Source: JALORV01 sp963775635 (GTDB lineage: Bacteria > Pseudomonadota > Gammaproteobacteria > Burkholderiales > Burkholderiaceae_F). Taken from it: 64,000 nt of DNA. The stretch covers positions 192,875 through 256,874 of the forward strand of contig CAVZJO010000010.1 in NCBI GenBank assembly GCA_963775635.1, given 5' to 3'. Under the pieces are notes generated by a model. The model worked only from the letters and a program-made list of their open reading frames with translations, ran no database searches and was not told the DNA's origin. Below, in pieces: positions 43,311-52,854 of the stretch. Within the stretch, counting starts at the first letter, position 1. Each line of letters opens with the position of its first letter. The position numbers and the translations under genes were made by a program.

Positions 43311-44351
43311 TTACGGCCGCGGATCGGACGTGATCGGATAACCGGCGTCGCGCCAGGCCTGGATTCCGCCGTCCAATGCGATGGCCCGCTGATAACCCAT
43401 TGCACGCAGCGTTGCCGTCGCCAGGGTGGAAATGCGGCCCAGCTCACAGTAGACGACGATGCGGCGAGTGGGATCGGGCAGGTCCTGATTGACGCGCAGC
43501 TCCAGTTGACCGCGCGGCAACAGCGCCGCGCCGGGAATATGGCCCTGTTCGTAAGCATCCCGCTCGCGGACATCGAGCACCAGTAGATCGTCTGCCCGGC
43601 TTTGGGTGCGCACATTCAGTTCCGCGAGCGACATGAACGGCACCTGCGCTGCCGCCTCGGCGAGCATCTGCGCGACTGTCTTTCCGCCGCTCATGTTGGT
43701 ACGCAGCGCCTCGGTCATGTGCGTGGGCATGCCGAGGTTGAGGTTATTCATCAGCTCGACGAAGGCGGTCTGCTCGCGGACCTGCAGACGGGGATTGCCT
43801 GCCATCTCCTGGGCGAGCGTCGAATGACTACGGCCTTTGTATTCATGGGCGGGATGCACCTTCAGTGCCGGGTCCAGCCGCAGTACCCGGTTGAACAGGC
43901 TGTCGTACAGCGCATCCGGGTCGCCCGTCGGCAGATCGGTCCGGCCGGTGCCACCGATCAGCAGGGTGTCGCCCGTGAACAAGCGATCCTCGACACTCAG
44001 GCAGATCGAGTCGCTCGTATGTCCGGGCGTGTGCATGACCGTCAGCCGCAGCGTGCCGACGGCAAGCATCTCGCCATCGTCGAGCGCCAGATCGACAAAG
44101 GGCGCAGGGCTGAGCCGATGCATCGCAACCGGGACTTCCAGTCGTCGAGCCAGCTGTTGGGTTGCGGAGAAGTGGTCGGCGTGCGTATGCGTGTCGATCA
44201 GGTAGTGGATGCGAAGGCCGTCGCGCGCAGTCAGCGCGAGGTAACGGTCGATCAGGCTGATCTCGGGATCGATGAGGGCAGCCGCGCAACTTTCGGCACA
44301 CCCGATCAGGTAGGACTGGCAGCCCCCGGCGCTTAGATGCTCGAAGATCAC
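43311..44351 (-). CDS. persulfide dioxygenase-like MBL protein fused to rhodanese
   Basis: 346 residues. N-terminal metallo-beta-lactamase fold with HTHADH at 55-60, TPGHTSD (His111), LFTGDTLLIGGTGRTDL and HPAHEYKG, matching ETHE1-type persulfide dioxygenases that oxidise glutathione persulfide to sulfite. A C-terminal rhodanese domain (VLDVRERDAYEQGHIPGAAL) has the catalytic loop VVYCELGRIS with its cysteine. The fusion joins persulfide transfer to oxidation. Convergent with rng, 19 bases apart. Confidence 0.88.
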   Translation of the reverse strand: MIFEHLSAGGCQSYLIGCAESCAAALIDPEISLIDRYLALTARDGLRIHYLIDTHTHADHFSATQQLARRLEVPVAMHRLSPAPFVDLALDDGEMLAVGTLRLTVMHTPGHTSDSICLSVEDRLFTGDTLLIGGTGRTDLPTGDPDALYDSLFNRVLRLDPALKVHPAHEYKGRSHSTLAQEMAGNPRLQVREQTAFVELMNNLNLGMPTHMTEALRTNMSGGKTVAQMLAEAAAQVPFMSLAELNVRTQSRADDLLVLDVRERDAYEQGHIPGAALLPRGQLELRVNQDLPDPTRRIVVYCELGRISTLATATLRAMGYQRAIALDGGIQAWRDAGYPITSDPRP

Positions 44352-44455
44352 ACCGCCTCGCTTGTCGGTACTTCACTCCGGCGGGGCGCCATGCGCCCGC
44401 CTGCAGGGGCGATTTGAGCACAGCGCAGCAACCGTTGCCATCGCATTGCCTCGCG

Positions 44456-45550
44456 CTAGCGAGTCGCGTGCAGCTGCGCGAGCGCAGCTGCAATCACCCG
44501 TTCCGGCGCAAGGCGGTCCAGGCACTGCGAAAAACTCTGCCGATGTCGCTCGCAACCTTCGAGCTGACACGGCATGCAGGTGAGTTCAGGGTTCTGCAAC
44601 AGCAGCACATTGCCGCGCTCTTGCCGCGCAGCGGCGCGCACATAGACGGAGCCATCTGCAGCCGGCCACGGACCCCAGATCGCGGGATCGGTCGGTCCGT
44701 AGAGCGCAACGGTTGGCGTTCCGCAGGCCGCCGCCAGATGGGTCGTTGCGGTGTCGGGCCCGACGTAGAGCGCCGCGTGACGCAGCACGTCGGCCGTCTG
44801 CGCCAGCGTCCAGTGCCCATCGACGCGCGTGATGATCTCGGGCGCCACGCCCTGCAGCACGCGCTCGAGGTAAGTTCGTTCTTCCGTTCCGGGTCCCCCG
44901 GTCACTACGACCCGCACGCCCTCGCCCGCCAGCCTTCGAATCAGCTGCTGCCACCCGGCGGCGGTCCACTGCTTGTAGCGCCACCGCGGGGACGGATGAA
45001 CGACCGCATAGCGTTGCGAAGATGCATCGAACCCGAGCGCGGCTGTGACGTCAGACAGCGTCCAGCGTGCGGTAGGAGCGACGACCGAAGGCGTGACTTC
45101 GATCCCGAGCAGCGCAGCCACGCGCTGGTTCTCGAGCACGCGTGCGCCACCGCCATCGAACACCGCGTAACGATCGAGCAGTGCACGCTTCCACCACGCC
45201 TTGCCGAGATCGGACGACACCAGCCCGATCCGCCGCCGACCCGCAGCCCAGCCGAACAGGAAAGGTCGCGTACCGGTCTGCGCGATGACGGCGAGGTCGT
45301 ACCGGCGCCAGAGTGCCAGCGCCTGCCGGAGCGTGTCGCCCGCGCTGGCCGACTCGTCCGCTGCGATGACCGACGCGACATCCCGATTGCCTTCGAACAT
45401 GCCTTCAGTACCGGCGAACACCAGCACGTCGATGGCGCAGTCGGGCCAGTGCTGCTTGATGGCATGCACCAGCGGAGTCGACAGCAGTGCGTCGCCGAGG
45501 AAACGCAGCGTGACGACCAATGCACGGCGCGGCGGTCGAAGGTTGCTCAA
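44456..45550 (-). CDS. LPS heptosyltransferase (GT9)
   Basis: 364 residues. GT9 fold of ADP-heptose transferases: ALVVTLRFLGDALLSTPLVH at the N-terminus, AVVHPSPRWRYKQWTAAGWQ, VVVTGGPGTEERTYLE and the nucleotide-sugar site YVGPDTATTHLAAACGTPTV then LYGPTDPAIWGPW. It adds heptose or a similar sugar to the LPS inner core at the inner membrane face. A cysteine trio in LTCMPCQLEGCERH near the end is common in WaaQ-like enzymes. Its start overlaps the next upstream gene's stop by four bases. Confidence 0.9.
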   Translation of the reverse strand: MSNLRPPRRALVVTLRFLGDALLSTPLVHAIKQHWPDCAIDVLVFAGTEGMFEGNRDVASVIAADESASAGDTLRQALALWRRYDLAVIAQTGTRPFLFGWAAGRRRIGLVSSDLGKAWWKRALLDRYAVFDGGGARVLENQRVAALLGIEVTPSVVAPTARWTLSDVTAALGFDASSQRYAVVHPSPRWRYKQWTAAGWQQLIRRLAGEGVRVVVTGGPGTEERTYLERVLQGVAPEIITRVDGHWTLAQTADVLRHAALYVGPDTATTHLAAACGTPTVALYGPTDPAIWGPWPAADGSVYVRAAARQERGNVLLLQNPELTCMPCQLEGCERHRQSFSQCLDRLAPERVIAAALAQLHATR

Positions 45551-46500
45551 CCGCGCTCCGCGTCGGGCAGCGCCAGCGCCTCGTCAACAGCGGCGACGAC
45601 CGCCGGCACGTTGGGCCATGCTCCGTTGTCGCCGACGCAGACGGCGCGTGGCGACCACGGCGCAGTGCGCGAGCGATCGGTGACGCCGAAGATCGTGACC
45701 TGGCGCGCGCTCACCGCGGCCGCCACGTGACTCGACCCGGAATCGTTGGCGATCACCAAGGCCGAGGCGCGTGCGAGTGCAGCGTAAACACCCAGCGCCA
45801 CTGAAGGCAGCAGTGTCGCACCGGGCAGCTCGGCGCGCACCGCGTCGGCCTCGCGCGCAAGCGGCGCCGCCACCGGCTGCAGGCCCCGTTCGCGCAACAC
45901 GGGCAACAGTTCCCCGAAGTGTTCCCAATGCTTGCGCTGGCCGTGATGCAGCCCGGTCGCCACGGGTGCCAGCAGCGCATAACGCCGCGTGACGCCGCAG
46001 GCGTCGAGCGTCGCACGCGCCTGCGCCATCTGTTCGGCGGTCGGCCGCAAACCGAGTTCGGCCGGGATCGCCATATCGGCCGAAAGATTCCACGCCTTCA
46101 GGGCCGTTACAGCAGCCGCGTGAAAGCGCTGCACCTCGTGACACGGACCGGGGTCCGTGCTCGGCCAGCGCAACAGCACACGCCGCAGCCCGGTTGTCAG
46201 TCCTGCGCTCGGCACGCCCGCCAACGCGAACGCCAGCGCAGAGCCAATCGAATTGGGCAGGATCAGGGCGCGTGTGTCATTCATCGCAACGTCGTCGAGC
46301 GCCCGCAGACGCGCGCCATCGGCGAGCACGCGTCCCTCGATCACCCGGTACGGCAGCTGTAATCCGGCCAGCAGACTCTCGCCCCAGCCGCGGCCCACCA
46401 GCACGCACGAGCAACCGGCGGCCTGCAGCGCTCGTAGGGCCGGCAGCGCCATGCAGGCATCCCCGACATGGTTCGGCAGTCGAACGAGGACCCGGATCAT
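45547..46500 (-). CDS. second GT9 glycosyltransferase
   Basis: 317 residues. MIRVLVRLPNHVGDACMALP is the WaaC/F-like beginning. ALLAPVATGLHHGQRKHWEH and VIANDSGSSHVAAAVSARQV give the donor-binding region, with IFGVTDRSRTAPW. It likely acts on the LPS core together with its neighbour. Four-base overlap with the downstream GT9 gene; three bases after the O-antigen ligase stop. Confidence 0.88.
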   Translation of the reverse strand: MIRVLVRLPNHVGDACMALPALRALQAAGCSCVLVGRGWGESLLAGLQLPYRVIEGRVLADGARLRALDDVAMNDTRALILPNSIGSALAFALAGVPSAGLTTGLRRVLLRWPSTDPGPCHEVQRFHAAAVTALKAWNLSADMAIPAELGLRPTAEQMAQARATLDACGVTRRYALLAPVATGLHHGQRKHWEHFGELLPVLRERGLQPVAAPLAREADAVRAELPGATLLPSVALGVYAALARASALVIANDSGSSHVAAAVSARQVTIFGVTDRSRTAPWSPRAVCVGDNGAWPNVPAVVAAVDEALALPDAERG

Positions 46501-46503
46501 GTG

Positions 46504-47766
46504 TTAGTTGCGGTCAGTCGGGCCCGCAGGCGGATCAAGACGCGGCACCGGACGCGCCAGCATCGCTCCAAGGAAGAAGGTCAACAGATGGCCTTCGGCA
46601 AAGGTCTTGAAGTGCGAACTGACCAGCGAGGTAGCACACCAGCCGAGCAGCAGGCCGATCGCGGCCACGCGCGCGCGCGTGCCGTCGCCGCGATCGGCCA
46701 GCGCAAGGCCAATGAACACCAGGAACGCCAGCAATCCGACGACGCCCTGCTCCGCCAGGAAAAACAGATATTGGCTGTGCGGATCCACTGTTGGAAGCAC
46801 GCGCCAGTCGGTGTATTTGTCCTTGACCTGCGCCGTGTAGGCCGCGCCGAAACCGCCGGTGCCGGTTCCGAACCATGGGCGCTCTTTGACGATCTCGAGG
46901 GTGTTCTCGTACATGACCGCGCGTATGCCCATCGAGGACTTGTAGCCGAGCGTGGTCGCGTTCTGCCACTCATTCACTGCCAGCGAAATGCGATCCCGCG
47001 CCAACGGTGACAATGCCATCGCGCCGGCCAGCACGGCTGCTGGCACCGCAGCCGCGAGCGCAGCGCGCCAGCTGCGCACACTTGCGGCCGCGAGGACGAC
47101 CAGCATCACGGCCAGCCCCAGGAAACCGCTGCGCCCCGGCGTCACGAATGCCATGTTCAGGATAAACAGCACCGCAAATACCGCCGCGGTCAGGCGCCAG
47201 CGGCGCTGTGTCCCGGGCTCGCTCGTCAGCCAAAGCGCAAGGAACGCTGCAGCCGCGAACGCCATCGACTGCGCGCTGTGGTTGCGCAGCATCGACCCGG
47301 CCAGGTCATAGACCGTCGTCGGCAGCTTGCCGGTGACGATGACGATCCCGAACGAGATCAGCACCGCGACGCCGCACACGGCAACGTAGGCGACAACCAG
47401 CCGCCGCTTCCACTGCAGCGGACCGAACAGGGCGAGCGCAATCGGAATCATCCACAGCTTGCGCCAGCTCCAGAATGCGGTCCAGCGCTCCCCCCACGGC
47501 ACGTCGCTCCATAGCATCGCAGCGGAGATGACGGCGAGCAGCATCAGCGTGGCCACGCCGAGCGGCTGCGTGCAGGCCTGCCGCAGCCGCGGACCTGCCT
47601 GCCCGCTCGCCAGCAGGCTGACCAGTATTACGGCCATCGCGGCGTTGGCAAGGGGCGGCGATACCATCACGCTGCACACTGCAACGACGGTTGCCCAGCG
47701 TGCGGCCTCCAGCCAGCGCTCGCCTCGGGCGGCGGAATTGCGCGAATCGACGGTGAGCGCGGTCAT
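46504..47766 (-). CDS. O-antigen ligase/polymerase (Wzy_C family)
   Basis: 420 residues with about eleven membrane helices. The large periplasmic loop carries RPWFGTGTGGFGAAY and DPHSQYLFFLAEQG, the conserved region of WaaL-type ligases, with the histidine in DPHSQ. It joins O-antigen or a related glycan to lipid A-core at the periplasmic face. The start MTALTVDSRNSAA is preferred over a longer frame running into the GT25 gene. It is within the LPS operon. Confidence 0.88.
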   Translation of the reverse strand: MTALTVDSRNSAARGERWLEAARWATVVAVCSVMVSPPLANAAMAVILVSLLASGQAGPRLRQACTQPLGVATLMLLAVISAAMLWSDVPWGERWTAFWSWRKLWMIPIALALFGPLQWKRRLVVAYVAVCGVAVLISFGIVIVTGKLPTTVYDLAGSMLRNHSAQSMAFAAAAFLALWLTSEPGTQRRWRLTAAVFAVLFILNMAFVTPGRSGFLGLAVMLVVLAAASVRSWRAALAAAVPAAVLAGAMALSPLARDRISLAVNEWQNATTLGYKSSMGIRAVMYENTLEIVKERPWFGTGTGGFGAAYTAQVKDKYTDWRVLPTVDPHSQYLFFLAEQGVVGLLAFLVFIGLALADRGDGTRARVAAIGLLLGWCATSLVSSHFKTFAEGHLLTFFLGAMLARPVPRLDPPAGPTDRN

Positions 47767-47779
47767 CGGCCGTTCAGCC

Positions 47780-48532
47780 TCAGCGCCAGAGCTGGTAGAG
47801 ATACTTGCGTCGCAGCCGCTCCAGCCGGTAGCGCACCGCCTGCAGCCAGTTCGGCGGCGCCGGTTCCAGCGAGGTGCGGAACATTCCGAGCTTGCTGCCC
47901 TGTTCGACGACCGGGTCCTCAAGCCAGAGGAAGCGGATCCCCGCCGCGCGATCGGCCGACTCGAACACGACATCGATCGGCTTTGTCATCGGTTGCGCTT
48001 CGATCGCCGCCAGCCGCAACGCGGCTTCCTGCGCACCGATGATGTACGAGTCGGTGAAGCGTCCCTTGCTGGCTGGATAGATCCGTCGGCCGAGCTGCCG
48101 CTGGCTCGCCGGCGTGTAGAAGTTGCCGCCGGCACCGAGGTAGATGACATACGGGTGCGGCTCGTTGCGTGTCTCGGTCAACGCCGCGCGCACGCCGTCG
48201 CCAAAGTCGGCGGCCAGCACCACGTCGTCCTCCAGCACGAGACACCGCTGCCATCCATGCGCGACGACGCGTCGCAGCACCTCGACATGCTTCAGTGCAC
48301 AGGATTTCTGTCCGGGGTTGAGTTCGCCGCCGCTGAACCAGCGGCGATCGAGATCCGGCGTGATCTCGTCGGCGTCGAAACCATGGATGAGCTCGCCACG
48401 CAGACCGAAGCGCGCCAGCTGCGCCTCGACGTGCCGGCGTCGCTCGACGAAGCTCTTGACATTGATGATCAGCAGCGCATCCAGGCCGAGAGCGCGGACG
48501 CCGTCGCGCTGGTTCGAATCGGTCACATTCAC
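47780..48532 (-). CDS. glycosyltransferase family 25 (LPS biosynthesis)
   Basis: 250 residues. GT25 features: LLIINVKSFVERRRHVEAQL, GGELNPGQKSCALKHVEVLR, the metal-binding CLVLEDDVVL, and DVVFESAD near the C-terminal third. These enzymes transfer galactose or other sugars in outer core or lipooligosaccharide. Overlaps the upstream peroxidase-like gene by four bases. Confidence 0.87.
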   Translation of the reverse strand: MNVTDSNQRDGVRALGLDALLIINVKSFVERRRHVEAQLARFGLRGELIHGFDADEITPDLDRRWFSGGELNPGQKSCALKHVEVLRRVVAHGWQRCLVLEDDVVLAADFGDGVRAALTETRNEPHPYVIYLGAGGNFYTPASQRQLGRRIYPASKGRFTDSYIIGAQEAALRLAAIEAQPMTKPIDVVFESADRAAGIRFLWLEDPVVEQGSKLGMFRTSLEPAPPNWLQAVRYRLERLRRKYLYQLWR

Positions 48533-49116
48533 TTGCGAGGCAGGCGACCGAGCAGGTAGAACTCGTCATTGGGTCGCATGCTGATCATGTTGGCCATCCG
48601 GTTCGAGAGCGCGAAGAACGAAGCAATCGCGCCGATGTCCCAGATGTCCTCGTCGCTGAAGCCATGCGCCCGCAGCGGCTCGAAGTCCGACGGTTCGATC
48701 GCCGCGGAGTCGGTTGCCACCTTCATTGCGAACTCCAGCATCGCGTACTGGCGCGGCGAGATCTCGGCCTTGCGGTAGTTGACGGCGACCTGGTCAGCCA
48801 CGCGCGGCTGCTTCTCGTAGACACGCAGGATGGCGCCGTGTGCCACCACGCAGTAGATGCAGTCGTTTGCCCCGCTGGTTGCCACCACGATCATCTCGCG
48901 CTCGCCCTTGGTCAAGCCCGATTCGCGCAGCATCAGCGCGTCGTGATAAGCAAAGAACGCGCGGAATTCGTCAGGCCGATGTGCCAGCGTCAGGAACACG
49001 TTCGGCACGAAGCCCGCCTTGTCCTGCACCTCTGCGATGCGCTGACGCATGTCCTCCGGAAGGCTGGCGATGTCGGGCACAGGCCAGCGGCTGATCGGTT
49101 GCGAAGGTGGGCTCAT
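48529..49116 (-). CDS. AhpD-like (carboxymuconolactone decarboxylase fold) peroxidase-related enzyme
   Basis: 195 residues. The redox motif CIYCVVAHGA with the CxxC pair and following His, after LTKGEREMIVVATSGAND, is typical of peroxidase-related AhpD proteins. FSDEDIWDIGAIASFFALSN and a C-terminal arginine-rich end complete the family pattern. It likely reduces peroxides. It is overlapped on both sides by LPS genes, including msbA, without an obvious functional link. Confidence 0.88.
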   Translation of the reverse strand: MSPPSQPISRWPVPDIASLPEDMRQRIAEVQDKAGFVPNVFLTLAHRPDEFRAFFAYHDALMLRESGLTKGEREMIVVATSGANDCIYCVVAHGAILRVYEKQPRVADQVAVNYRKAEISPRQYAMLEFAMKVATDSAAIEPSDFEPLRAHGFSDEDIWDIGAIASFFALSNRMANMISMRPNDEFYLLGRLPRK

Positions 49117-50894
49117 GGGGCAGGCTCCTCTAGGCTGGATTCGGTCGAAGCGAACTGGATGCCGTGCAAGCGCGCGTACAAGCCGCCCTTGTCAAGCAGG
49201 TCGCGGTGCGATCCGATCTCCATCAGGCTGCCTCGCTCGAGCACGACGATGCGGTCGGCACGCTCGATGGTCGACAGCCGGTGGGCGACGACGAACGTGG
49301 TACGCCCCTTCATCAGGCGCTGCAGCGAAGCCTGGATATAGCGCTCGGACTCCGAATCGAGCGACGACGTGGCCTCGTCGAGCAGCAGGATCGGCGCATC
49401 CTTCAGCAGTGCGCGCGCAATCGACAGCCGCTGTCTCTGTCCGCCCGACAGCTTGACGGCGTTTTCGCCGATGCGCGTATCGAACCCCCGCGGCAGCGAT
49501 TCGATGAACGAGAGGAGGTAGGCCGCGTCGGCGGCGGCGCGCACCCGCTCGGGAGGCGCATCGCGCTGTGCGCCATACGCGATGTTGGCGGCGATCGTGT
49601 CGTCGAACAGCACGACGTCCTGCGACACCAGCGCGATCTGGCGTCGCAGGCTGCTGAGCGTCAGTTCCTCGAGCGGCGTTCCGTCGAGCAGGATCTCGCC
49701 CGCGGTCGGACGGATGAAGCGCGGGATCAGATGGATCGCCGTTGTCTTGCCGGCGCCCGATGGACCAACGAAGGCGATCATCTCGCCTGTTCGTACCGAC
49801 AGGCTGAAGTCGCACAGTGCGTCACTCTCGGCGCCGGCATAGTGGAACGAGACGTGGCGGAACTCGATCTGGCCGTGCGCCCGTCCGATGTCACGCCGCC
49901 CGGTGTCCGCTTCGGGCGCAGTGTCGATCATGCGGAATACGCTGTCGGAGGCTGCAGCCATCCGCGCCAGCGGTCCGTTGAGCGATGCAAGATGGCGCAG
50001 TGCCGGCAGCAGCAGCAACGCCGCAGCGAGGAAGGTGACGAACTCGCCGGGCGAGGCCTTGGCGTTCTGAGACTGCCACAGTGCCACGGTCATCACGATC
50101 GCCACCCCGATCGCGCCCAGCACCTGGGCAATCGGGGTGGCCGCCGACCAGGCGACCTGCATCCGCATCGCGAAGCCGCGCAGCTTCTCGTTGATCTGGC
50201 GGAAGCGCCGGTTCTCGTAGTCTGCGCCCTCGTATACCTTCACCACGCGTTGGCCCTCGTGCGCCTCCTGCACGGCACGCGTCATCTCGCCCAGCATCAC
50301 CTGGTTTTCGAGATTGAGCCGACGCAGGCGACGGCTGAAGGCGCGCAACGCCAGACCAATCGGCGGAGCGACGATCATCGTCAGCAGGGTCAGCTGCCAG
50401 TTGTAATAGAACAGCATGGCGAGCAGGCCCAGCACGATCAGCGAGTCGCGCACCGCGGTGCTCATCGCCTCGGCGGCCAGGTTGAGCGCGTTGCTGGCCT
50501 CGTTGACGAACTTCGAGATGACGATGCCCGATGGCGTGTTCTCGAAGGTTGTCGTCGGCCAATGCAGCATCCGGTCGAACATCGACATGCGCAGATCGAC
50601 CAGCACGGCCTGCGAAACGCGGTTCAGCAGGTACGAGCCGACGAAGATCGACAGGCCGCGCACGATGAACAGGCCCACGAAGGCGATCGGCATCCAGATG
50701 ACCGACGCGAACTCCTTCTCGAACAGCGCGCGGTCGGTCAGCACGCCGGCCAGCCTGGCGATCAGCGGTTCGGTGGCCGCGCTGACGCCGGTCGCGATCA
50801 GCCCGAAGACGAGCAGCCGGCGATGCGACAGCACCATACGCAGCAGGCGGTGCAGATTCGGATCATCCAGCAGGCGGGGATGGGCGACACTCAT
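49113..50894 (-). CDS. msbA: lipid A export permease/ATP-binding protein
   Basis: 593 residues. A half-transporter with six membrane helices followed by an ATPase: Walker A FVGPSGAGKTTAIHLIPRF, signature AVKLSGGQRQRLSIARALLK, Walker B PILLLDEATSSLDSESE and the H-loop FVVAHRLSTIERAD. It flips core-lipid A across the inner membrane. The setting among LPS genes supports MsbA over other ABC exporters. It is the first gene of the minus-strand operon. The divergent GT2 gene begins 121 bases away. Confidence 0.93.
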   Translation of the reverse strand: MSVAHPRLLDDPNLHRLLRMVLSHRRLLVFGLIATGVSAATEPLIARLAGVLTDRALFEKEFASVIWMPIAFVGLFIVRGLSIFVGSYLLNRVSQAVLVDLRMSMFDRMLHWPTTTFENTPSGIVISKFVNEASNALNLAAEAMSTAVRDSLIVLGLLAMLFYYNWQLTLLTMIVAPPIGLALRAFSRRLRRLNLENQVMLGEMTRAVQEAHEGQRVVKVYEGADYENRRFRQINEKLRGFAMRMQVAWSAATPIAQVLGAIGVAIVMTVALWQSQNAKASPGEFVTFLAAALLLLPALRHLASLNGPLARMAAASDSVFRMIDTAPEADTGRRDIGRAHGQIEFRHVSFHYAGAESDALCDFSLSVRTGEMIAFVGPSGAGKTTAIHLIPRFIRPTAGEILLDGTPLEELTLSSLRRQIALVSQDVVLFDDTIAANIAYGAQRDAPPERVRAAADAAYLLSFIESLPRGFDTRIGENAVKLSGGQRQRLSIARALLKDAPILLLDEATSSLDSESERYIQASLQRLMKGRTTFVVAHRLSTIERADRIVVLERGSLMEIGSHRDLLDKGGLYARLHGIQFASTESSLEEPAP

Positions 50895-51015
50895 CGGGGT
50901 CCGGCGGGTCCGGCGATCACAGCGCGCCGGTGGGCAGCGCGTAGTGTATGCGATGGTCAGCGCGCATCCGCGCTCACGCTGCCGTTTAAGCTTGCGCCCT
51001 CATCAGGGAGCCGTG

Positions 51016-51804
51016 ATGGCGCGCATATCCGTCTACATCATCGCGTACAACGAAGCGGACAAGATCGAGGCGGCGCTGAAGAGCGTGACCTGGGCCGACG
51101 AGATCGTCGTCGCCGATTCGTACTCGACTGACGGCACGGGCGACATCGCCCGCCGCTATACCCCGCATGTGCTGCAGGTGCCGTTCGAAGGCTTCGGCAA
51201 GCTGCGCAATGACGTGCTCGCGAAACTCAGCGGCGACTGGGTGTTCTCGCTCGACGCCGACGAGCGCTGCACTGAAGCGGCGGCCGCAGAGGTCCGCGCG
51301 ACTATCGAGCGTGCCGACGCGGCCGATGCGTACCGCGTGCCGCGTCGCAATTTTTTCTTCGGCCGGTGGATCCGGCATTCGGGATGGTTTCCGGATTACC
51401 GGCAGCCACAACTCTTTCGTCGCAGCAAGTTGCGCTACACCGAGGACGCCGTGCATGAAAGCTACGTGCTCGATGGCACGCTGGGGACGTTGAACGAGCC
51501 GATCGCCCAGGTGCCCTTTCGTGACCTGACTCAGATCGTGCACAAGATGCAGCGCTACTCGACGCTCGGAGTCGAGCGGCTGGCCCAGCGCGACACTGCG
51601 CCGTCGATGGCAAGCGCTCTCGCGCACGGCGTCAGCGCATTCTTCCGGCACTACGTGGTGCGGCTGGGCTTCCTCGACGGCTGGGCTGGTTTCGTGATCG
51701 CGCTGTCGAATTTCGAGGGCACTTTCTACCGCTACGCCAAATACGCCGAACGCATGCAGGCGCTGACGCGCGAGCCGACGCTGCCGGCGAGCCTCAGGCA
51801 GTGA
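51016..51804 (+). CDS. LPS core glycosyltransferase (WaaE/KdtX-like GT2)
   Basis: 262 residues. Starts MARISVYIIAYNEADKIEAA, then EIVVADSYSTDGTGDIA and VFSLDADERCT, a GT2 fold with metal-binding DAD. RNFFFGRWIRHSGWFPDYRQ is characteristic of the WaaE group, which adds glucose to the inner-core heptose. A ribosome-like GGGAG lies upstream of the ATG. Divergent from msbA; its stop overlaps the next start. Confidence 0.88.
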   Translation: MARISVYIIAYNEADKIEAALKSVTWADEIVVADSYSTDGTGDIARRYTPHVLQVPFEGFGKLRNDVLAKLSGDWVFSLDADERCTEAAAAEVRATIERADAADAYRVPRRNFFFGRWIRHSGWFPDYRQPQLFRRSKLRYTEDAVHESYVLDGTLGTLNEPIAQVPFRDLTQIVHKMQRYSTLGVERLAQRDTAPSMASALAHGVSAFFRHYVVRLGFLDGWAGFVIALSNFEGTFYRYAKYAERMQALTREPTLPASLRQ

Positions 51805-52613
51805 TGTCCGTATCGGTCATCGTCACGACGTACAACCGGCCTGACGCGCTGCGCGCGGTGCTGGCCGGACTGTGCGCGCAGGCCGATCGCGATTTCGAAG
51901 TGCTGGTCGCCGATGACGGCTCGCGCGACGACACCGGCGCGCTGGTACATGCGACTGCGCGCGATGCCCCGATAGAGATCCGGCACGTGTGGCAGGAAGA
52001 CCGCGGATTCCGCGCCGGCGCGGCGCGCAACCGCGCGACCGCACAAGCGGCCGGTGACTATGTCGTCTTTCTCGACGGCGATTGCGTGCCGCGGCCGCAC
52101 TTCATCACCCGCCATCGCGCGCTGGCCGAACCCGGCTGGATGGTCGCCGGCAATCGCGTGCTGCTGTCCGAACCCTTCACTCGCGCCGTGCTGGACTCCG
52201 GCACGGCGTTGCACGCGTGGAGCACAGCGCAGTGGAAGGTCGCGCGACGACGTGGCGAAATCAATCGCACGCTGCCGTTGCGGCATCTGCCGCTGGGCCC
52301 GCTGCGCAAGCTGGCCGGGTCACGCTGGCAGCGGGTACGCACCTGCAACCTCGGGGTCCGGCGTGACGACCTGCAGCGAGTCAACGGTTTCGACGAAGTG
52401 TTCGAAGGCTGGGGGTACGAAGACTCCGACCTTGCCGTGCGGCTGATCAACGCCGGTGTACGTCGCAAGGAAGGCGCGTACGCGACCGGTGTGCTGCACC
52501 TGTGGCACCGCGAGAACGACCGTCGCGCCGAGGGCGACAACTGGAACCGCCTGCAGCAGCGCCTGCGCGAGGGCGCAACCCGTGCCGAGATCGGTCTCGA
52601 CCGCTACCAGTAA
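51804..52613 (+). CDS. family-2 glycosyltransferase
   Basis: 269 residues from ATG 51804 (a GTG one codon before is possible). GT2 motifs VIVTTYNRPDALRAVL, VLVADDGSRDDT, VVFLDGDCVPRP and FEGWGYEDSDLAVRL. The ED acceptor loop and the chondroitin-synthase-like C-terminus suggest a transferase for an LPS or capsule sugar. Coupled to the preceding gene. Confidence 0.87.
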   Translation: MSVSVIVTTYNRPDALRAVLAGLCAQADRDFEVLVADDGSRDDTGALVHATARDAPIEIRHVWQEDRGFRAGAARNRATAQAAGDYVVFLDGDCVPRPHFITRHRALAEPGWMVAGNRVLLSEPFTRAVLDSGTALHAWSTAQWKVARRRGEINRTLPLRHLPLGPLRKLAGSRWQRVRTCNLGVRRDDLQRVNGFDEVFEGWGYEDSDLAVRLINAGVRRKEGAYATGVLHLWHRENDRRAEGDNWNRLQQRLREGATRAEIGLDRYQ

Positions 52614-52854
52614 GCCGGAGCAAGTTGTTCGCTCGCATCGCTCCGCCTGCCGCGACGCGCGCGAAAGGCCATCGTTTGGTCATGGAGATCCGTTCGTGGT
52701 GGCCGCGATTGAAGACCGGCCATCGGTGCGGCGAGTAGCATGCTCCTGCACTGGCGGCGGTGCGATCGCGGTTGCATAACCTGCGTCAACTTCCGACGCC
52801 GCGGTGCAAGCTGACAATCGTACGACGGCGGACAACGCCGCATCGGGAGGGATC

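Noticed and set aside
49164..51131. 655-codon plus-strand frame opposite msbA
   Set aside because: No domains and antisense-like composition; msbA on the minus strand has all ABC motifs.
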